Origin: JAOUGY01 sp963825585
GTDB taxonomy: Bacteria; Actinomycetota; Acidimicrobiia; Spongiisociales; ZC4RG35
Length of the DNA stretch: 64,000 bases
Assembly (NCBI GenBank): GCA_963825585.1
Contig: CAWGTX010000006.1
Coordinates: 1,224,736 to 1,288,735, forward strand
Direction of reading: 5' to 3'
In this document: piece by piece, positions 1 to 8,113 of the stretch
Layout of the letters: every line of letters begins with the position of its first letter
Position numbering within the stretch: position 1 is the first letter of the stretch
The notes under the pieces: generated by a model
What the model was told of the DNA's origin: nothing
Databases searched by the model: none
Seen by the model: only the letters and a program-made list of their open reading frames with translations
Translations under genes and position numbers: made by a program

Positions 1-104
1 ATCCGGACCGTGAACCGATCACGTGGACGGAATCCGAGATGGGCCGGGCCATCTTCTACTACGAGGGCGTGGTCGATCAGAAGTTCCTCACGGTGCATTC
101 CTGA
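1..104 (+). CDS. 3' end of an unrecognised gene
   Basis: An open frame enters from the left edge and stops at TGA 102-104, giving the last 33 residues of a protein (ending KFLTVHS). The tail is rich in acidic and aromatic residues and has no motif I recognise. It lies on the strand of the aromatic-type cluster that follows, but a 290-base gap with a structured repeat separates them, so membership in that operon is uncertain. The start and fold are outside the window. Confidence 0.5.
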   Translation, partial: PDREPITWTESEMGRAIFYYEGVVDQKFLTVHS

Positions 105-115
105 GACGGCGCCGC

Positions 116-264
116 TGAAAGGACATTGAACGAGCTGCCTGGCATGGTGGTCACATCCCGGGAACAGGGGATCCGGGTCGGGGTGATCCACCGAGCTGCG
201 GGGTGGCTCGTTGGCTCGAAGGGAAAGGGCCGGTGCAGGGGCAGCACCGGCCCTTCTCGCGTCC
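116..264 (+). repeat. Dispersed structured intergenic repeat, copy 1
   Basis: About 150 bases here are clearly similar to 6855-7007. The most conserved block (roughly 183-222) is nearly identical in both copies and holds a CCACC...GGTGG stem followed by GGCTCGTTGGCTCGAAGGG. It is followed by a perfect 12-bp hairpin, 225-236 against 244-255, with a 7-nt loop. The hairpin could terminate the gene ending at 104, but the conservation reaches well upstream of it. No ORF is shared by the two copies. Likely a small mobile or RNA-structured element; function unknown. Confidence 0.65.
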
Positions 265-397
265 GTGGTACAGGCCGTTCTCGCATGCGGGACACCATCC
301 CACGAGGCGGAACGCCCTCGGTAGCGTCGCCCACGTGACCGATCGTCCTTCAACCCCGCGTCCGTCGTTTCCCAGAACCGAGCGTGACGAGGCGCCC

Positions 398-1414
398 ATG
401 TACCTGGCGAAATACCTCGAACGCCAGGCACGTCACGACGCCGACGGCGACACTGCCGACGATGCCGAAACCCCGCTGTACCTGCGCCGGTTCAGGCAAC
501 GTCGCGACACCGAGTCCATCACCGACTCCCTCCCTCCGTTGTATCAGCGGATCGGGCACGGAATGCAGCAGGCGATGTCGGAGGACAACCGCACCAAGGA
601 GATCGCCGCACCGCCCGAGGCGCGCAAGAAACTGTTGGCCGACGTGTTCCTCATCCGCCACGGAGAGACCCAGGGGTACTCCACGGAGTCCGGCCTCACA
701 CCGCTCGGCACGTGGCAGGCGCACACGTACGGACACACCATCGGCAAGCGGGTTTCGGCGGGCGAGTCGGTGGTGCTGCGCCATGCCGCCACCAACCGGG
801 CCGGCCAAACCATCGAGAACATCCATCGGGGCCTCATGGACGGTGTGGCGATGTTCGAAAAGGACATCAAGGTCTTCGAGCCGGAACCCATGGAGGAGTT
901 CCGCAACTTCCAGGTCGCCACCCCCGAGGGGATGCGTGACGTGACGGCAGCATTCCGGAAGTACTACTCGACGCTGGAGGAGTTCGAGCGCACCGCACTG
1001 GGCGACCGCCCCATGTGGCTCGTCGAGGTCGACCGCTTCTGGAGGACCCAGCAGGGCGGGGGAGATCCCATCCAGCACTGGCTCCAGATCCCCATGTTCC
1101 ACTTCGAGCCGCCGGCGATGGTGGTCCGCAGATTCTGGAGGGGCATCATCCGCCTCGCAACCGAGTTCCAGGGCTCCCGGATCCTCATCGCCACCCACTC
1201 GGGACCCATCCGCGCCTTCGCCATCGCCGCGCTCGGATATGACCCGGGCGAGCCGTACAACACCGAGCACGTGCGGGTGAAGTTGTTCGAAGGCGGCACC
1301 GAGGCACTCGTCACCTATCGCAACCGGGCCCAGGAGATCCTGGTTCCACCGATCGATGCGCTCCCCACCTGGGATCTCGACGAGCGGTGGGATGGCGGAA
1401 GCCTGCAGAGATGA
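398..1414 (+). CDS. Histidine phosphatase superfamily protein, first gene of a phosphotransferase-Rieske cluster
   Basis: 338-residue protein. Residues 87-90 are the RHGE signature of the histidine phosphatase (phosphoglycerate mutase-like) superfamily, and a late ATHSGPIRA motif supplies the second catalytic histidine. The first ~80 residues are a charged extension not usual in the family. ATG 398 is chosen because GACGAGG lies just upstream; the open frame extends further 5' through the intergenic repeat without a protein-like sequence. It precedes genes for a split PEP-synthase-like kinase and a Rieske oxygenase. I infer that it removes phosphate from an intermediate made by that kinase, as the phosphohydrolase CreD does in the Corynebacterium 4-cresol pathway; regulation by dephosphorylation is the alternative. 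Confidence 0.8.
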   Translation: MYLAKYLERQARHDADGDTADDAETPLYLRRFRQRRDTESITDSLPPLYQRIGHGMQQAMSEDNRTKEIAAPPEARKKLLADVFLIRHGETQGYSTESGLTPLGTWQAHTYGHTIGKRVSAGESVVLRHAATNRAGQTIENIHRGLMDGVAMFEKDIKVFEPEPMEEFRNFQVATPEGMRDVTAAFRKYYSTLEEFERTALGDRPMWLVEVDRFWRTQQGGGDPIQHWLQIPMFHFEPPAMVVRRFWRGIIRLATEFQGSRILIATHSGPIRAFAIAALGYDPGEPYNTEHVRVKLFEGGTEALVTYRNRAQEILVPPIDALPTWDLDERWDGGSLQR

Positions 1415-1533
1415 GAGTCCGAATGTGAGCATCGTTTCTCTCGGGAGGAGGACGGATGTGCAAGAGCTGCCCGACGGTGACGGATTGGCAGATCTCCTCG
1501 CCGGAACGACCGACGACGAGGAGGGAGTTGCCT

Positions 1534-2613
1534 GTGAGTGACTACATCGTGTGGTTCGACGACTACGACGCGGAAAAGCACCACTCAAAGGTGGGTGGCA
1601 AGAACGCCAGTCTGGGGACGATGATCGCCGCAGGGCTTCCTGTACCCCCGGGGTTTGCGGTCACCACCGACGCCTATCACACGCTTCGGTCGCACACGGC
1701 GATGCGCGCGGAGGTCAACCAGCTGCTCGGCCAGGTCCAGTTCTCCGATCCCGTTGGCATGCGTGACATCTCCACCCACATCCGCAAGCTCATCGAGGAG
1801 ACGCCAATCGATCCGGAGATCGAACGTTCGATCAGGGCGTCCTACCTGGCCCTGTCCGAGCGCTGCGGACTCGAGGACGTTCCGGTGGCGGTGCGTTCCT
1901 CGGCAACGGCCGAGGACCTCCCCGACGCCAGCTTCGCCGGCCAGCAGGACACCTACCTGTGGATCACCGGAGCCGATGCGGTGGTCGACCACGTGCGCCG
2001 TTGCTGGTCGTCGATCTTCACCGACCGTGCCATCGCCTACCGCCACCAGATGGACCACGACCACGAGGTGATCTCGATGTCGGTGGGGGTTCAGAAGATG
2101 GTCGACCCGAAGGCGGCGGGCGTCGCGTTCACCCTCAACCCGATGAACGGCGACCGCACCCAGGTGGCGATCGACGCCTCGTGGGGACTCGGCGAGGCGG
2201 TGGTGTCGGGTGAAGTCACACCCGACAACTACCTGGTCGACAAGGTCCTGCGTGAGATCGTCGGGCGGATCATCTCCCCGAAGGCGATCGAGTACCGGCT
2301 CAACGGCGACCGCCAGGTGGAGAAGCTCGACGTCGAGGCGGAACGCCAGTGCATCCAATGCCTGTCCGATGACGAGATCAAGGCGGTGGCGGCGATGGCC
2401 CGACGGGCCGAACGCCACTACGGCTACCCCCAGGACGTGGAGTGGGCGCTCGACCGACATCTCCCCGACGGGGAGAACGTCATCCTGCTCCAGGCACGAC
2501 CCGAGACCGTCTGGTCGCGCAAGGAGGTCAAGCCGGTGTCCACCGGGAAGTACGACCCCATGCGGTCGATCGTCTCGACGTTGATCTCACCGATCCACAC
2601 GAAGGAGTCCTGA
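1534..2613 (+). CDS. PEP-synthase N-terminal (ATP-grasp) subunit of a split phosphotransferase, PpsB/CreHI type
   Basis: 359-residue stand-alone copy of the PEP/pyruvate-binding, ATP-grasp domain of PEP synthase and pyruvate phosphate dikinase. Visible hallmarks are KVGGKNASLG (residues 19-28), VAVRSSATAEDLPDASFAG (118-136) and the domain-ending VILLQARPETVW. The central and C-terminal domains of PEP synthase are absent and the next gene supplies the phosphohistidine domain. That two-protein layout, about 40 plus 70 kDa, is that of phenylphosphate synthase PpsB/PpsA and of the 4-cresol kinase CreH/CreI. Expected role: cleave ATP and place a phosphoryl group on the partner's histidine. GTG 1534 is chosen because GAGGAGGG lies 8 bases upstream. 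Substrate unknown. Confidence 0.85.
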   Translation: MSDYIVWFDDYDAEKHHSKVGGKNASLGTMIAAGLPVPPGFAVTTDAYHTLRSHTAMRAEVNQLLGQVQFSDPVGMRDISTHIRKLIEETPIDPEIERSIRASYLALSERCGLEDVPVAVRSSATAEDLPDASFAGQQDTYLWITGADAVVDHVRRCWSSIFTDRAIAYRHQMDHDHEVISMSVGVQKMVDPKAAGVAFTLNPMNGDRTQVAIDASWGLGEAVVSGEVTPDNYLVDKVLREIVGRIISPKAIEYRLNGDRQVEKLDVEAERQCIQCLSDDEIKAVAAMARRAERHYGYPQDVEWALDRHLPDGENVILLQARPETVWSRKEVKPVSTGKYDPMRSIVSTLISPIHTKES

Positions 2614-2673
2614 CCGCACCGAGTATCACCGCCCCGCCCAGGATTTGTTCGACCCCAGACAGAGGAGCATCCA

Positions 2674-4479
2674 TTGGCCGAGAGTCGTTTCCCCAGCCCG
2701 TTCGAGATCGAGACCCCACCCGGCGCCGAAGGGTGGGAAGAGCTGTACACGTACTCGTCGTTGTTCAGCGAGGGCCGTCGGGCCTACGAGGAACCGCGAT
2801 TCTGGTTCTGGGACTCGATGCACTGGGGATGGGCCATGACGCCCTGGGATGCAACCCACCTCGAGCAGGCGATCGCCTCCCTCAGCCAGTACAACACGCG
2901 TCACTACCTGATCCCGCCCGCCAACGGCATCGACTACCGCATCCTCATGGGCGTCCCGTACTTCTCCCCCGTCACCATCGAGGACGGCCCCACCATCGAA
3001 GGTCGGGTCCCCCACTTCATGGAGCGGGCCGGTCACTACTTCATGAACTGGAACGACCTGTACCAGGCGTGGCTGGTGAAGGTGAAAGCCAACATCGCCG
3101 AGATCGAGGCGATCGACTTCTCGCCGCTCCCCGAGATGGAACCGCTCGAAGTGGTCACCGAAGGCCGGGGTCAGGGCACCGGTTGGGCGATTCAGGAGCA
3201 ATACCACAAGTTCAAGGACCTCAGCCTTCGCATCTGGCAGTACCACTTCGAGTTCCTCAACCTGGGATACGCCGCTTACCTCGACTTCTTCGGGTTCTGC
3301 AAACAGGCGTTTCCAGCGATCCCCGACCTGGCCATCGCCAAGATGGTCGCCGGCATCGAGGTCGACCTGTTCCGGCCCAACGAAGAGCTGAAGAACCTGG
3401 CCCACAAGGCGATGGAACTCGGCCTGGGCGATGCGTTCGGCGATTCCGATCCGACGGCGGTCGACGCCGCCCTGGATTCCGAGGCAGGCCGCCAGTGGAA
3501 GGCGGCATGGGACGCGGTGCAGGAGCCGTGGTTCAATTTCAGCTCCGGTACCGGGTTCTACTTCTCCGACAAGACCTGGATCCAGGACCGCTCGGTTCCG
3601 TACGGCTTCATCAACGACTACATCACCAAACTGCAGGCGGGTGAGGACATCGCCCGTCCGATGGACGCCATCGTGGCCGAACGCGACCGGATCGTCAGCG
3701 AATACGCCGAGTTCCTCCAGACCGACGAGGATCGGGAGGCGTTCAACGGCAAGCTCGGGCTGGCACGCACCGTGTTCCCCTATGTCGAGAACCACAACTT
3801 CTACATCGAACACTGGTCGATGTCGGTCTTCTGGAAGAAGTCCCGGGAGTTGGGCGAGATGCTGGTCAAGGAAGGCTTCTTCTCCGATCCCACCGACGTC
3901 TACTACATCAAGCGTGACGAGATCGATGAACTGTTGTGGGACCTCTACTCGGCATGGGCCGTGGGCGCTCCCCCGGCCGGTCCCACCTACTGGCCGCCGA
4001 TCATCCAGCGTCGCAGGGGCATCGTCGAAGCCCTCAAGGGGTTCAAGCCTCCCAAGGCGCTGGGCGAGCCGCCGGCCGTGGTCACCGAGCCCTTCACCAT
4101 CATGCTGTGGGGCGTCACCAGCGACTCGGTGCAGACGTGGCTGGGCGCTCCCGAGGGTGCCGGCGAACTCACCGGCATGGCGGCATCACCGGGCACGGCG
4201 GAAGGGCCCGCCCGGGTCGTCTACAACGCCGACGACATCGGCGACGTGCAGGACGGCGAGATCCTGGTGGCACCGATCACCGCCCCGTCGTGGGCACCGG
4301 TGTTCTCCAAGATCAAGGCCACCGTCACCGACATCGGCGGGGTCATGAGCCACGCCGCCATCGTGTGTCGTGAGTACGGGATCCCTGCCGTGACCGGGAC
4401 CGCCTACGGCACGCGGGAGATCAAGACGGGTGACATGATCCGGGTCGACGGGAACTCGGGGAAGGTGATCAAGCTGTAG
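2674..4479 (+). CDS. Phosphohistidine and substrate subunit of the split PEP-synthase-like phosphotransferase, PpsA/CreHI type
   Basis: 601 residues. The last ~100 are the swivelling PEP-utiliser mobile domain: SPGTAEGPARVV, then GGVMSHAAIVCRE with the predicted phospho-acceptor His560. The first ~480 residues are a Trp/Tyr-rich domain (for example FWFWDSMHWGW near residue 50), the part that binds the phosphate acceptor in phenylphosphate synthase. The C-terminal PEP barrel of true PEP synthase is missing, so the phosphate should pass to an organic substrate, not to pyruvate. TTG 2674 is chosen for its AGAGGAG site 6 bases upstream. It lies 60 bases after its ATP-grasp partner and 76 before the Rieske oxygenase. 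A rifampicin phosphotransferase is unlikely because that enzyme is a single chain. Confidence 0.85.
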   Translation: MAESRFPSPFEIETPPGAEGWEELYTYSSLFSEGRRAYEEPRFWFWDSMHWGWAMTPWDATHLEQAIASLSQYNTRHYLIPPANGIDYRILMGVPYFSPVTIEDGPTIEGRVPHFMERAGHYFMNWNDLYQAWLVKVKANIAEIEAIDFSPLPEMEPLEVVTEGRGQGTGWAIQEQYHKFKDLSLRIWQYHFEFLNLGYAAYLDFFGFCKQAFPAIPDLAIAKMVAGIEVDLFRPNEELKNLAHKAMELGLGDAFGDSDPTAVDAALDSEAGRQWKAAWDAVQEPWFNFSSGTGFYFSDKTWIQDRSVPYGFINDYITKLQAGEDIARPMDAIVAERDRIVSEYAEFLQTDEDREAFNGKLGLARTVFPYVENHNFYIEHWSMSVFWKKSRELGEMLVKEGFFSDPTDVYYIKRDEIDELLWDLYSAWAVGAPPAGPTYWPPIIQRRRGIVEALKGFKPPKALGEPPAVVTEPFTIMLWGVTSDSVQTWLGAPEGAGELTGMAASPGTAEGPARVVYNADDIGDVQDGEILVAPITAPSWAPVFSKIKATVTDIGGVMSHAAIVCREYGIPAVTGTAYGTREIKTGDMIRVDGNSGKVIKL

Positions 4480-4555
4480 TGAACAGCGGGGAGCCGCCGG
4501 GCCGGTCAGGTCGGGCGGTTCCACGAAGTCCACAGGTACACCAGGAGGAGCGGAC

Positions 4556-5854
4556 ATGCTGAGCAAGGAACAGAACGAGGCCCTCACCCGGGTCGGCCCG
4601 GGCACGCCGATGGGCGAGTTGCTGCGGCGGTACTGGTATCCGGTGGCGTTCCAGAAGGACCTGGACGAGTGGCCCATCAAGAAGGTCCGCCTCCTCGGCG
4701 AGGACTTCGCTCTGTGGAAGACGCCCGAGGGCGGCTACGGCATCATGCAGGAACGCTGCCCCCACCGCCACGCCTCGATGGTGTACGGAGTCGTGGAGCC
4801 GGGTGGCCTTCGCTGTGGGTACCACGGCTGGAAGTTCGACTGTGAAGGTGTCTGCACCGACCAACCGGCCGAACCCGACAAGAGCTCGTTCAAGGACAAC
4901 ATCAAAGCCTTCGCGGGCAAGGCCGAGCCCCTCGGTGGCATGGTGTGGGTGTACATCGGTCCGCTCCCCGCCCCCGAACTGCCCCGCTTCGACGTGTTCG
5001 TCGACCGGGGCTTCAAAGACGTCGGTCACTCGGTGTTGCCGTGCAACTGGCTCCAGATCATGGAGAACTCGGTCGACCCCCATCACGTCGAGTGGCTCCA
5101 CGGCAACTACTTCCGCTTCATCGGCGAGCAGCAGGGATTCGTCGCCCCCACCGGCTTCCAGAAGAAGCACGTCAAGGTCGGCTTCGACCCGATGGAGTGG
5201 GGCATCCTCAAGCGCCGCGTCCTGGAAGGCAACACCGAGCAGATGGACGACTGGGCGATCGGCCACCCGCTGGTGTTCCCCTACTGCATGCGGGTGGGCG
5301 GTGCCGGGATCGAACAGATGCAGATCAGGGTTCCCATCGACGACACCCACACCTGGGCTCTGTTCTATTCGAGCCACCAGCCGATCGGCCTCACCGAATT
5401 CCCCGACCAGATCTATCCGGAGAGCTACGAGTACAAGTGGCTCGACGAGAACGGCGAGCACATCGTCGACTACATCGAAGGCCAGGACGTGATGGCCTGG
5501 GTGACCCAGGGAGACATCACCGACCGGACGGCCGAACACATCGGCAAGTCCGACATCGGCGTCATCATGCTGCGCCGTATGTTCCGCGAGCAGATGGCCC
5601 TGGTGGAAGAGGGCAAGGACCCAACGGTGGCCTTCACCCGCGAGAAGCACGATCGGATCGGCCTGCCGTGCGAGAAGGACAAGTTCGGTGTCAACTTCCT
5701 CGAGTTCGCCCTCGCCTGGCTGGAGATGGGGTCGTCGCGCTACTCCCCCGCCCTCGACACGGTGAAGAAGCTGCACATCGATGCCGCCTCGATCCGTGGT
5801 GACATGCCCGGCCAGGCAGAGGCGATGGCGAACCTGGAGGCACCCGGCCAGTGA
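4556..5854 (+). CDS. Rieske non-heme iron ring-hydroxylating oxygenase, alpha subunit (phthalate dioxygenase-like)
   Basis: 432-residue terminal oxygenase. The Rieske [2Fe-2S] ligands are Cys68/His70 (CPHRH) and Cys87/His90 (CGYHGW). The catalytic-iron motif is N171-D174-H177-H182 in ENSVDPHHVEWLHG, so both centres look intact. The size and lack of a beta-subunit gene fit the homomultimeric phthalate/vanillate-type family. It should insert oxygen into, or demethylate, an aromatic substrate, taking electrons from a reductase that is not encoded nearby. CAGGAGGAG precedes ATG 4556. Co-transcription with the split kinase suggests its substrate may be a phosphorylated aromatic compound; this is inference. 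Confidence 0.9.
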   Translation: MLSKEQNEALTRVGPGTPMGELLRRYWYPVAFQKDLDEWPIKKVRLLGEDFALWKTPEGGYGIMQERCPHRHASMVYGVVEPGGLRCGYHGWKFDCEGVCTDQPAEPDKSSFKDNIKAFAGKAEPLGGMVWVYIGPLPAPELPRFDVFVDRGFKDVGHSVLPCNWLQIMENSVDPHHVEWLHGNYFRFIGEQQGFVAPTGFQKKHVKVGFDPMEWGILKRRVLEGNTEQMDDWAIGHPLVFPYCMRVGGAGIEQMQIRVPIDDTHTWALFYSSHQPIGLTEFPDQIYPESYEYKWLDENGEHIVDYIEGQDVMAWVTQGDITDRTAEHIGKSDIGVIMLRRMFREQMALVEEGKDPTVAFTREKHDRIGLPCEKDKFGVNFLEFALAWLEMGSSRYSPALDTVKKLHIDAASIRGDMPGQAEAMANLEAPGQ

Positions 5855-6147
5855 ACCCCGTCCACCGCAGCGTCGACGACTACCCGAACCACGTAGAGCC
5901 GCCGGAGCCCATTCGGGACCGGCGGCTCACGGGTTCACACTGGTGGGACCCCGACCGCATCCGCCACATCGACGACATGCCCCAGCATTGCCCATCCTGC
6001 GGTGGCGCCATCGTCGACGACGGCGGCATCGCCATCGAATACTGGGAAGGCGACCAGCGGGTCTATCACACGTGGTGCCACGACTGCGGCTGGGCGGGCG
6101 ACATCACCCGGGTGATCCGGATGGTCGGTCACGAAGCGGAGCACTGA
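5851..6147 (+). CDS. Small zinc-ribbon-like protein, last gene of the Rieske operon
   Basis: 98 residues starting at GTG 5851, which overlaps the TGA of the Rieske gene, so it is probably translationally coupled to it. Two Cys pairs, CPSCGG near residue 47 and CHDCGW near residue 75, are spaced like a zinc ribbon; there are also several His and Trp residues. No enzyme motif is visible. Possible roles are a metal-binding accessory protein or a small electron-transfer partner for the oxygenase. I cannot assign a named family. Confidence 0.7.
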   Translation: MNPVHRSVDDYPNHVEPPEPIRDRRLTGSHWWDPDRIRHIDDMPQHCPSCGGAIVDDGGIAIEYWEGDQRVYHTWCHDCGWAGDITRVIRMVGHEAEH

Positions 6148-6161
6148 GGCGCCAAACCGGT

Positions 6162-6401
6162 TCAGGCGGAAAACCCTGCGGCGGCCTGTGACTCCGCTGC
6201 CGCTGCCCGTTCGGCCTTGATGACGTGCCAGGGCTTGCCACCGATGCCGTACTGGCCATCGGTCATCTCGCTGATCGACACCGTCACCGAGCTGATGGGG
6301 GAGCCCAGGGAGTCGGCCACGGCCTTGGAGACCGATTCGATCATGGTGTCGATCTTGTCCTGCGTGCGACCCTCGAGCATGGTGATGTGGACCAATGGCA
6401 T
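6162..6401 (-). CDS. 4-oxalocrotonate tautomerase family protein
   Basis: 79 residues beginning Met-Pro-Leu-Val. After Met removal Pro1 is the catalytic base of the tautomerase superfamily. The small beta-alpha-beta pattern and the GQYGIGGKPW stretch are compatible with 4-OT-like enzymes, with a short extra Ala-rich tail. It is convergent with the Rieske operon. In aromatic breakdown such enzymes isomerise ring-fission products, so it fits a catabolic locus, but its substrate is not shown. Confidence 0.75.
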   Translation of the reverse strand: MPLVHITMLEGRTQDKIDTMIESVSKAVADSLGSPISSVTVSISEMTDGQYGIGGKPWHVIKAERAAAAESQAAAGFSA

Positions 6402-6465
6402 TGTGCATTCCTTCTGTCAGACGGCCGCGAGGCCGATGTCGTTCGTTTCGGGGAGGGAGTGGGGA

Positions 6466-6759
6466 CTACCAGTCGTTGGCGAGAACCGTCTCGAAGTGTT
6501 CCATGGTCACGTTGTCACGGTGGGAGCCGAGCCGCGCCTTCCAGGCCTCGAACGCCTCACTCTGGCGGAACCCGACGTTGTGGGCTTCGACCGATTCCCA
6601 CTTGATGAGGGCCAGATATCGACCCGGGGTCTCGATGCAGCGCTGAATCGTGTGGCCCAGATATCCGGGGCTGGCGGAGATCACGGGGACCAACTCGGCC
6701 ATGGCTGCCTCGTAGTCGGCGGGATCGGAAATCCGGAAGTCGGCAACTTCGAGAATCAT
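6466..6759 (-). CDS. Antibiotic biosynthesis monooxygenase (ABM) domain protein
   Basis: 97-residue single ABM-fold protein: MILEVADFRI, then PGYLGHTIQRC, YLALIKWESVEAH and a closing HFETV. Such small dimeric proteins act as cofactor-free monooxygenases on quinols or as binding proteins. ATG 6759 has a clean AAAGGAG site; the longer open frame to 6885 has no protein-like character. It lies 64 bases upstream of the tautomerase on the same strand, so the two may form a transcript serving the neighbouring aromatic-type locus. Confidence 0.75.
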   Translation of the reverse strand: MILEVADFRISDPADYEAAMAELVPVISASPGYLGHTIQRCIETPGRYLALIKWESVEAHNVGFRQSEAFEAWKARLGSHRDNVTMEHFETVLANDW

Positions 6760-6854
6760 GGGACACGCTCCTTTGGTGAGGGAGTTGCAGGATATCGGCC
6801 TCGGGGAACGCGCCCGCCCGGGACTCGGGACCTGGTTCGACTCGAACGGTTCCG

Positions 6855-7007
6855 TTGAAAGGCCGTTGAAAGGGTCCTCTGACAAGGTGACTTCAACCCG
6901 GACACAGGGGAACCCGGGATGGGGTGATCCACCGAGCTGTGGGGTGGCTCGTTGGCTCGAAGGGAGAGGGTCGGTGCACGGGGCGGCACCGGCCCTTTCT
7001 CGTGTCC
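6855..7007 (+). repeat. Dispersed structured intergenic repeat, copy 2
   Basis: Partner of 116-264. The shared order is TGAAAGG..., ACAGGGG, GGGGTGATCCACCGAGCTG, the block GGTGGCTCGTTGGCTCGAAG, then a hairpin 6965-6977 against 6986-6998. One base change in the left arm (C to T at 6971) keeps a G-U pair if the plus strand is the RNA, but would give an A-C mismatch on the minus strand. It lies between the ABM gene and the end of purU. It may end purU transcription, but homology extends about 110 bases beyond the hairpin. Confidence 0.65.
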
Positions 7008-7045
7008 GATCCCGCCGCGGGACCAGCGCCTTCGACCCCCGGGGC

Positions 7046-7888
7046 CTAACCGAACACCACCGTCTTGTTGCCGATCAGGATCACACGTTCTTCGGCGTGA
7101 TAGCGGACCGCCCGGGCCAGCACCCGACGTTCGATGTCCTGGCCCAGGGTGGTGAGCTGCTCGGCGGTGTGGGCGTGGCTGACCCGCTCGACGTCCTGGT
7201 CGATGATCGGCCCCTCGTCGAGATCCGATGTCACGTAGTGGGCGGTGGCACCGATCAGCTTCACGCCCCGGGCGTGGGCCTGGTGATAGGGCCGAGCCCC
7301 CTTGAACCCGGGCAGGAACGAGTGGTGGATGTTGATGGCCCTGCCCAGCAAGGCCTCGCACAACTCGGACGAGAGGATCTGCATGTACCGGGCGAGCACC
7401 ACGAAGTCGATGCGATGCTCGTCGACCAGCTCGAGCAGCCGGCGTTCCTGCTGGGCCTTGATCTCCGAGGTGACGGGGAGGTGTTCGTAGCGCACCCCGT
7501 AACGGGCGGCGTGATGAGCGGTGTCGGTGTGATTCGACACCACCAGCGGGATCTCCACCGCCAGCTCACCGGTGCTCTGGCGGTAGAGCAAGTCGAGCAG
7601 GCAGTGGTCGTACTTCGACACCATCACCAGCATTCGGGGCTTCACACTCTCGAGCCGCAGCCGGTAGTCCGCTCCCAGTCCTTCCACCACCGGCTCCAGC
7701 GCCGCCGCCACCTCCTCGTGGCCGAGCGGAGACTCGAAGCGGGTGCGCAGCGTGAACAGTCCCGTGTCGAGATCGTCGAACTGGGCGTTCTCGAGGATGT
7801 TTCCGTCGACGTCCAGCAACGCTCCCGAGATGGCATGCACGATGCCTGGACGGTCGGGACAGCTCAATGTGAGGATGTAGCGGTGCAC
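7046..7888 (-). CDS. purU: Formyltetrahydrofolate deformylase PurU
   Basis: 280 residues. The N-terminal ACT domain (YILTLSCPDRPGIVHAISG) is followed by a formyl-transferase-fold catalytic domain with HHSFLPGFKGARPYHQA and IGATAHYVTSDLDEGPII, both classical for PurU. It hydrolyses 10-formyl-THF to formate and THF, balancing one-carbon pools and feeding formate to PurT. GTG 7888 is chosen because GAAAGG lies just upstream and the protein then begins right at the ACT domain; the open frame continues to 7924. It is monocistronic by spacing, and the structured repeat follows its stop. Confidence 0.93.
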   Translation of the reverse strand: MHRYILTLSCPDRPGIVHAISGALLDVDGNILENAQFDDLDTGLFTLRTRFESPLGHEEVAAALEPVVEGLGADYRLRLESVKPRMLVMVSKYDHCLLDLLYRQSTGELAVEIPLVVSNHTDTAHHAARYGVRYEHLPVTSEIKAQQERRLLELVDEHRIDFVVLARYMQILSSELCEALLGRAINIHHSFLPGFKGARPYHQAHARGVKLIGATAHYVTSDLDEGPIIDQDVERVSHAHTAEQLTTLGQDIERRVLARAVRYHAEERVILIGNKTVVFG

Positions 7889-8113
7889 GGGTGGCCTTTC
7901 GGGTTCTGCGGGTCGCATCTTCACTCACCCTGGCCTCCAGCCCAAGTCCGATTTCAGCGCCGCTTCGGCACCGAACGCCCCTACCTGAGCCGCCCGGGCG
8001 GCCGTAGCGTTGAGACCGGAGGGGGTTGGAAGGGAGGCCGACATGGGATGCCGCCATCGGCATCGGTGCAGTCCTCCGTGTTCGTGGGACTACCCGTTCC
8101 AACAGGACGTCGG

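Noticed and set aside
350..1588. 412-codon minus-strand ORF opposite the phosphatase
   Set aside because: A high-GC shadow of the plus-strand gene, which has the RHGE motif and a ribosome site.
2674..4479. Rifampicin phosphotransferase
   Set aside because: That enzyme is a single chain with ATP-grasp, swivel and binding domains; here they are split and a Rieske gene follows.
6758..8113. Long N-terminal extension of the lipase
   Set aside because: It runs antisense through purU; the folded lipase begins at ATG 8114.
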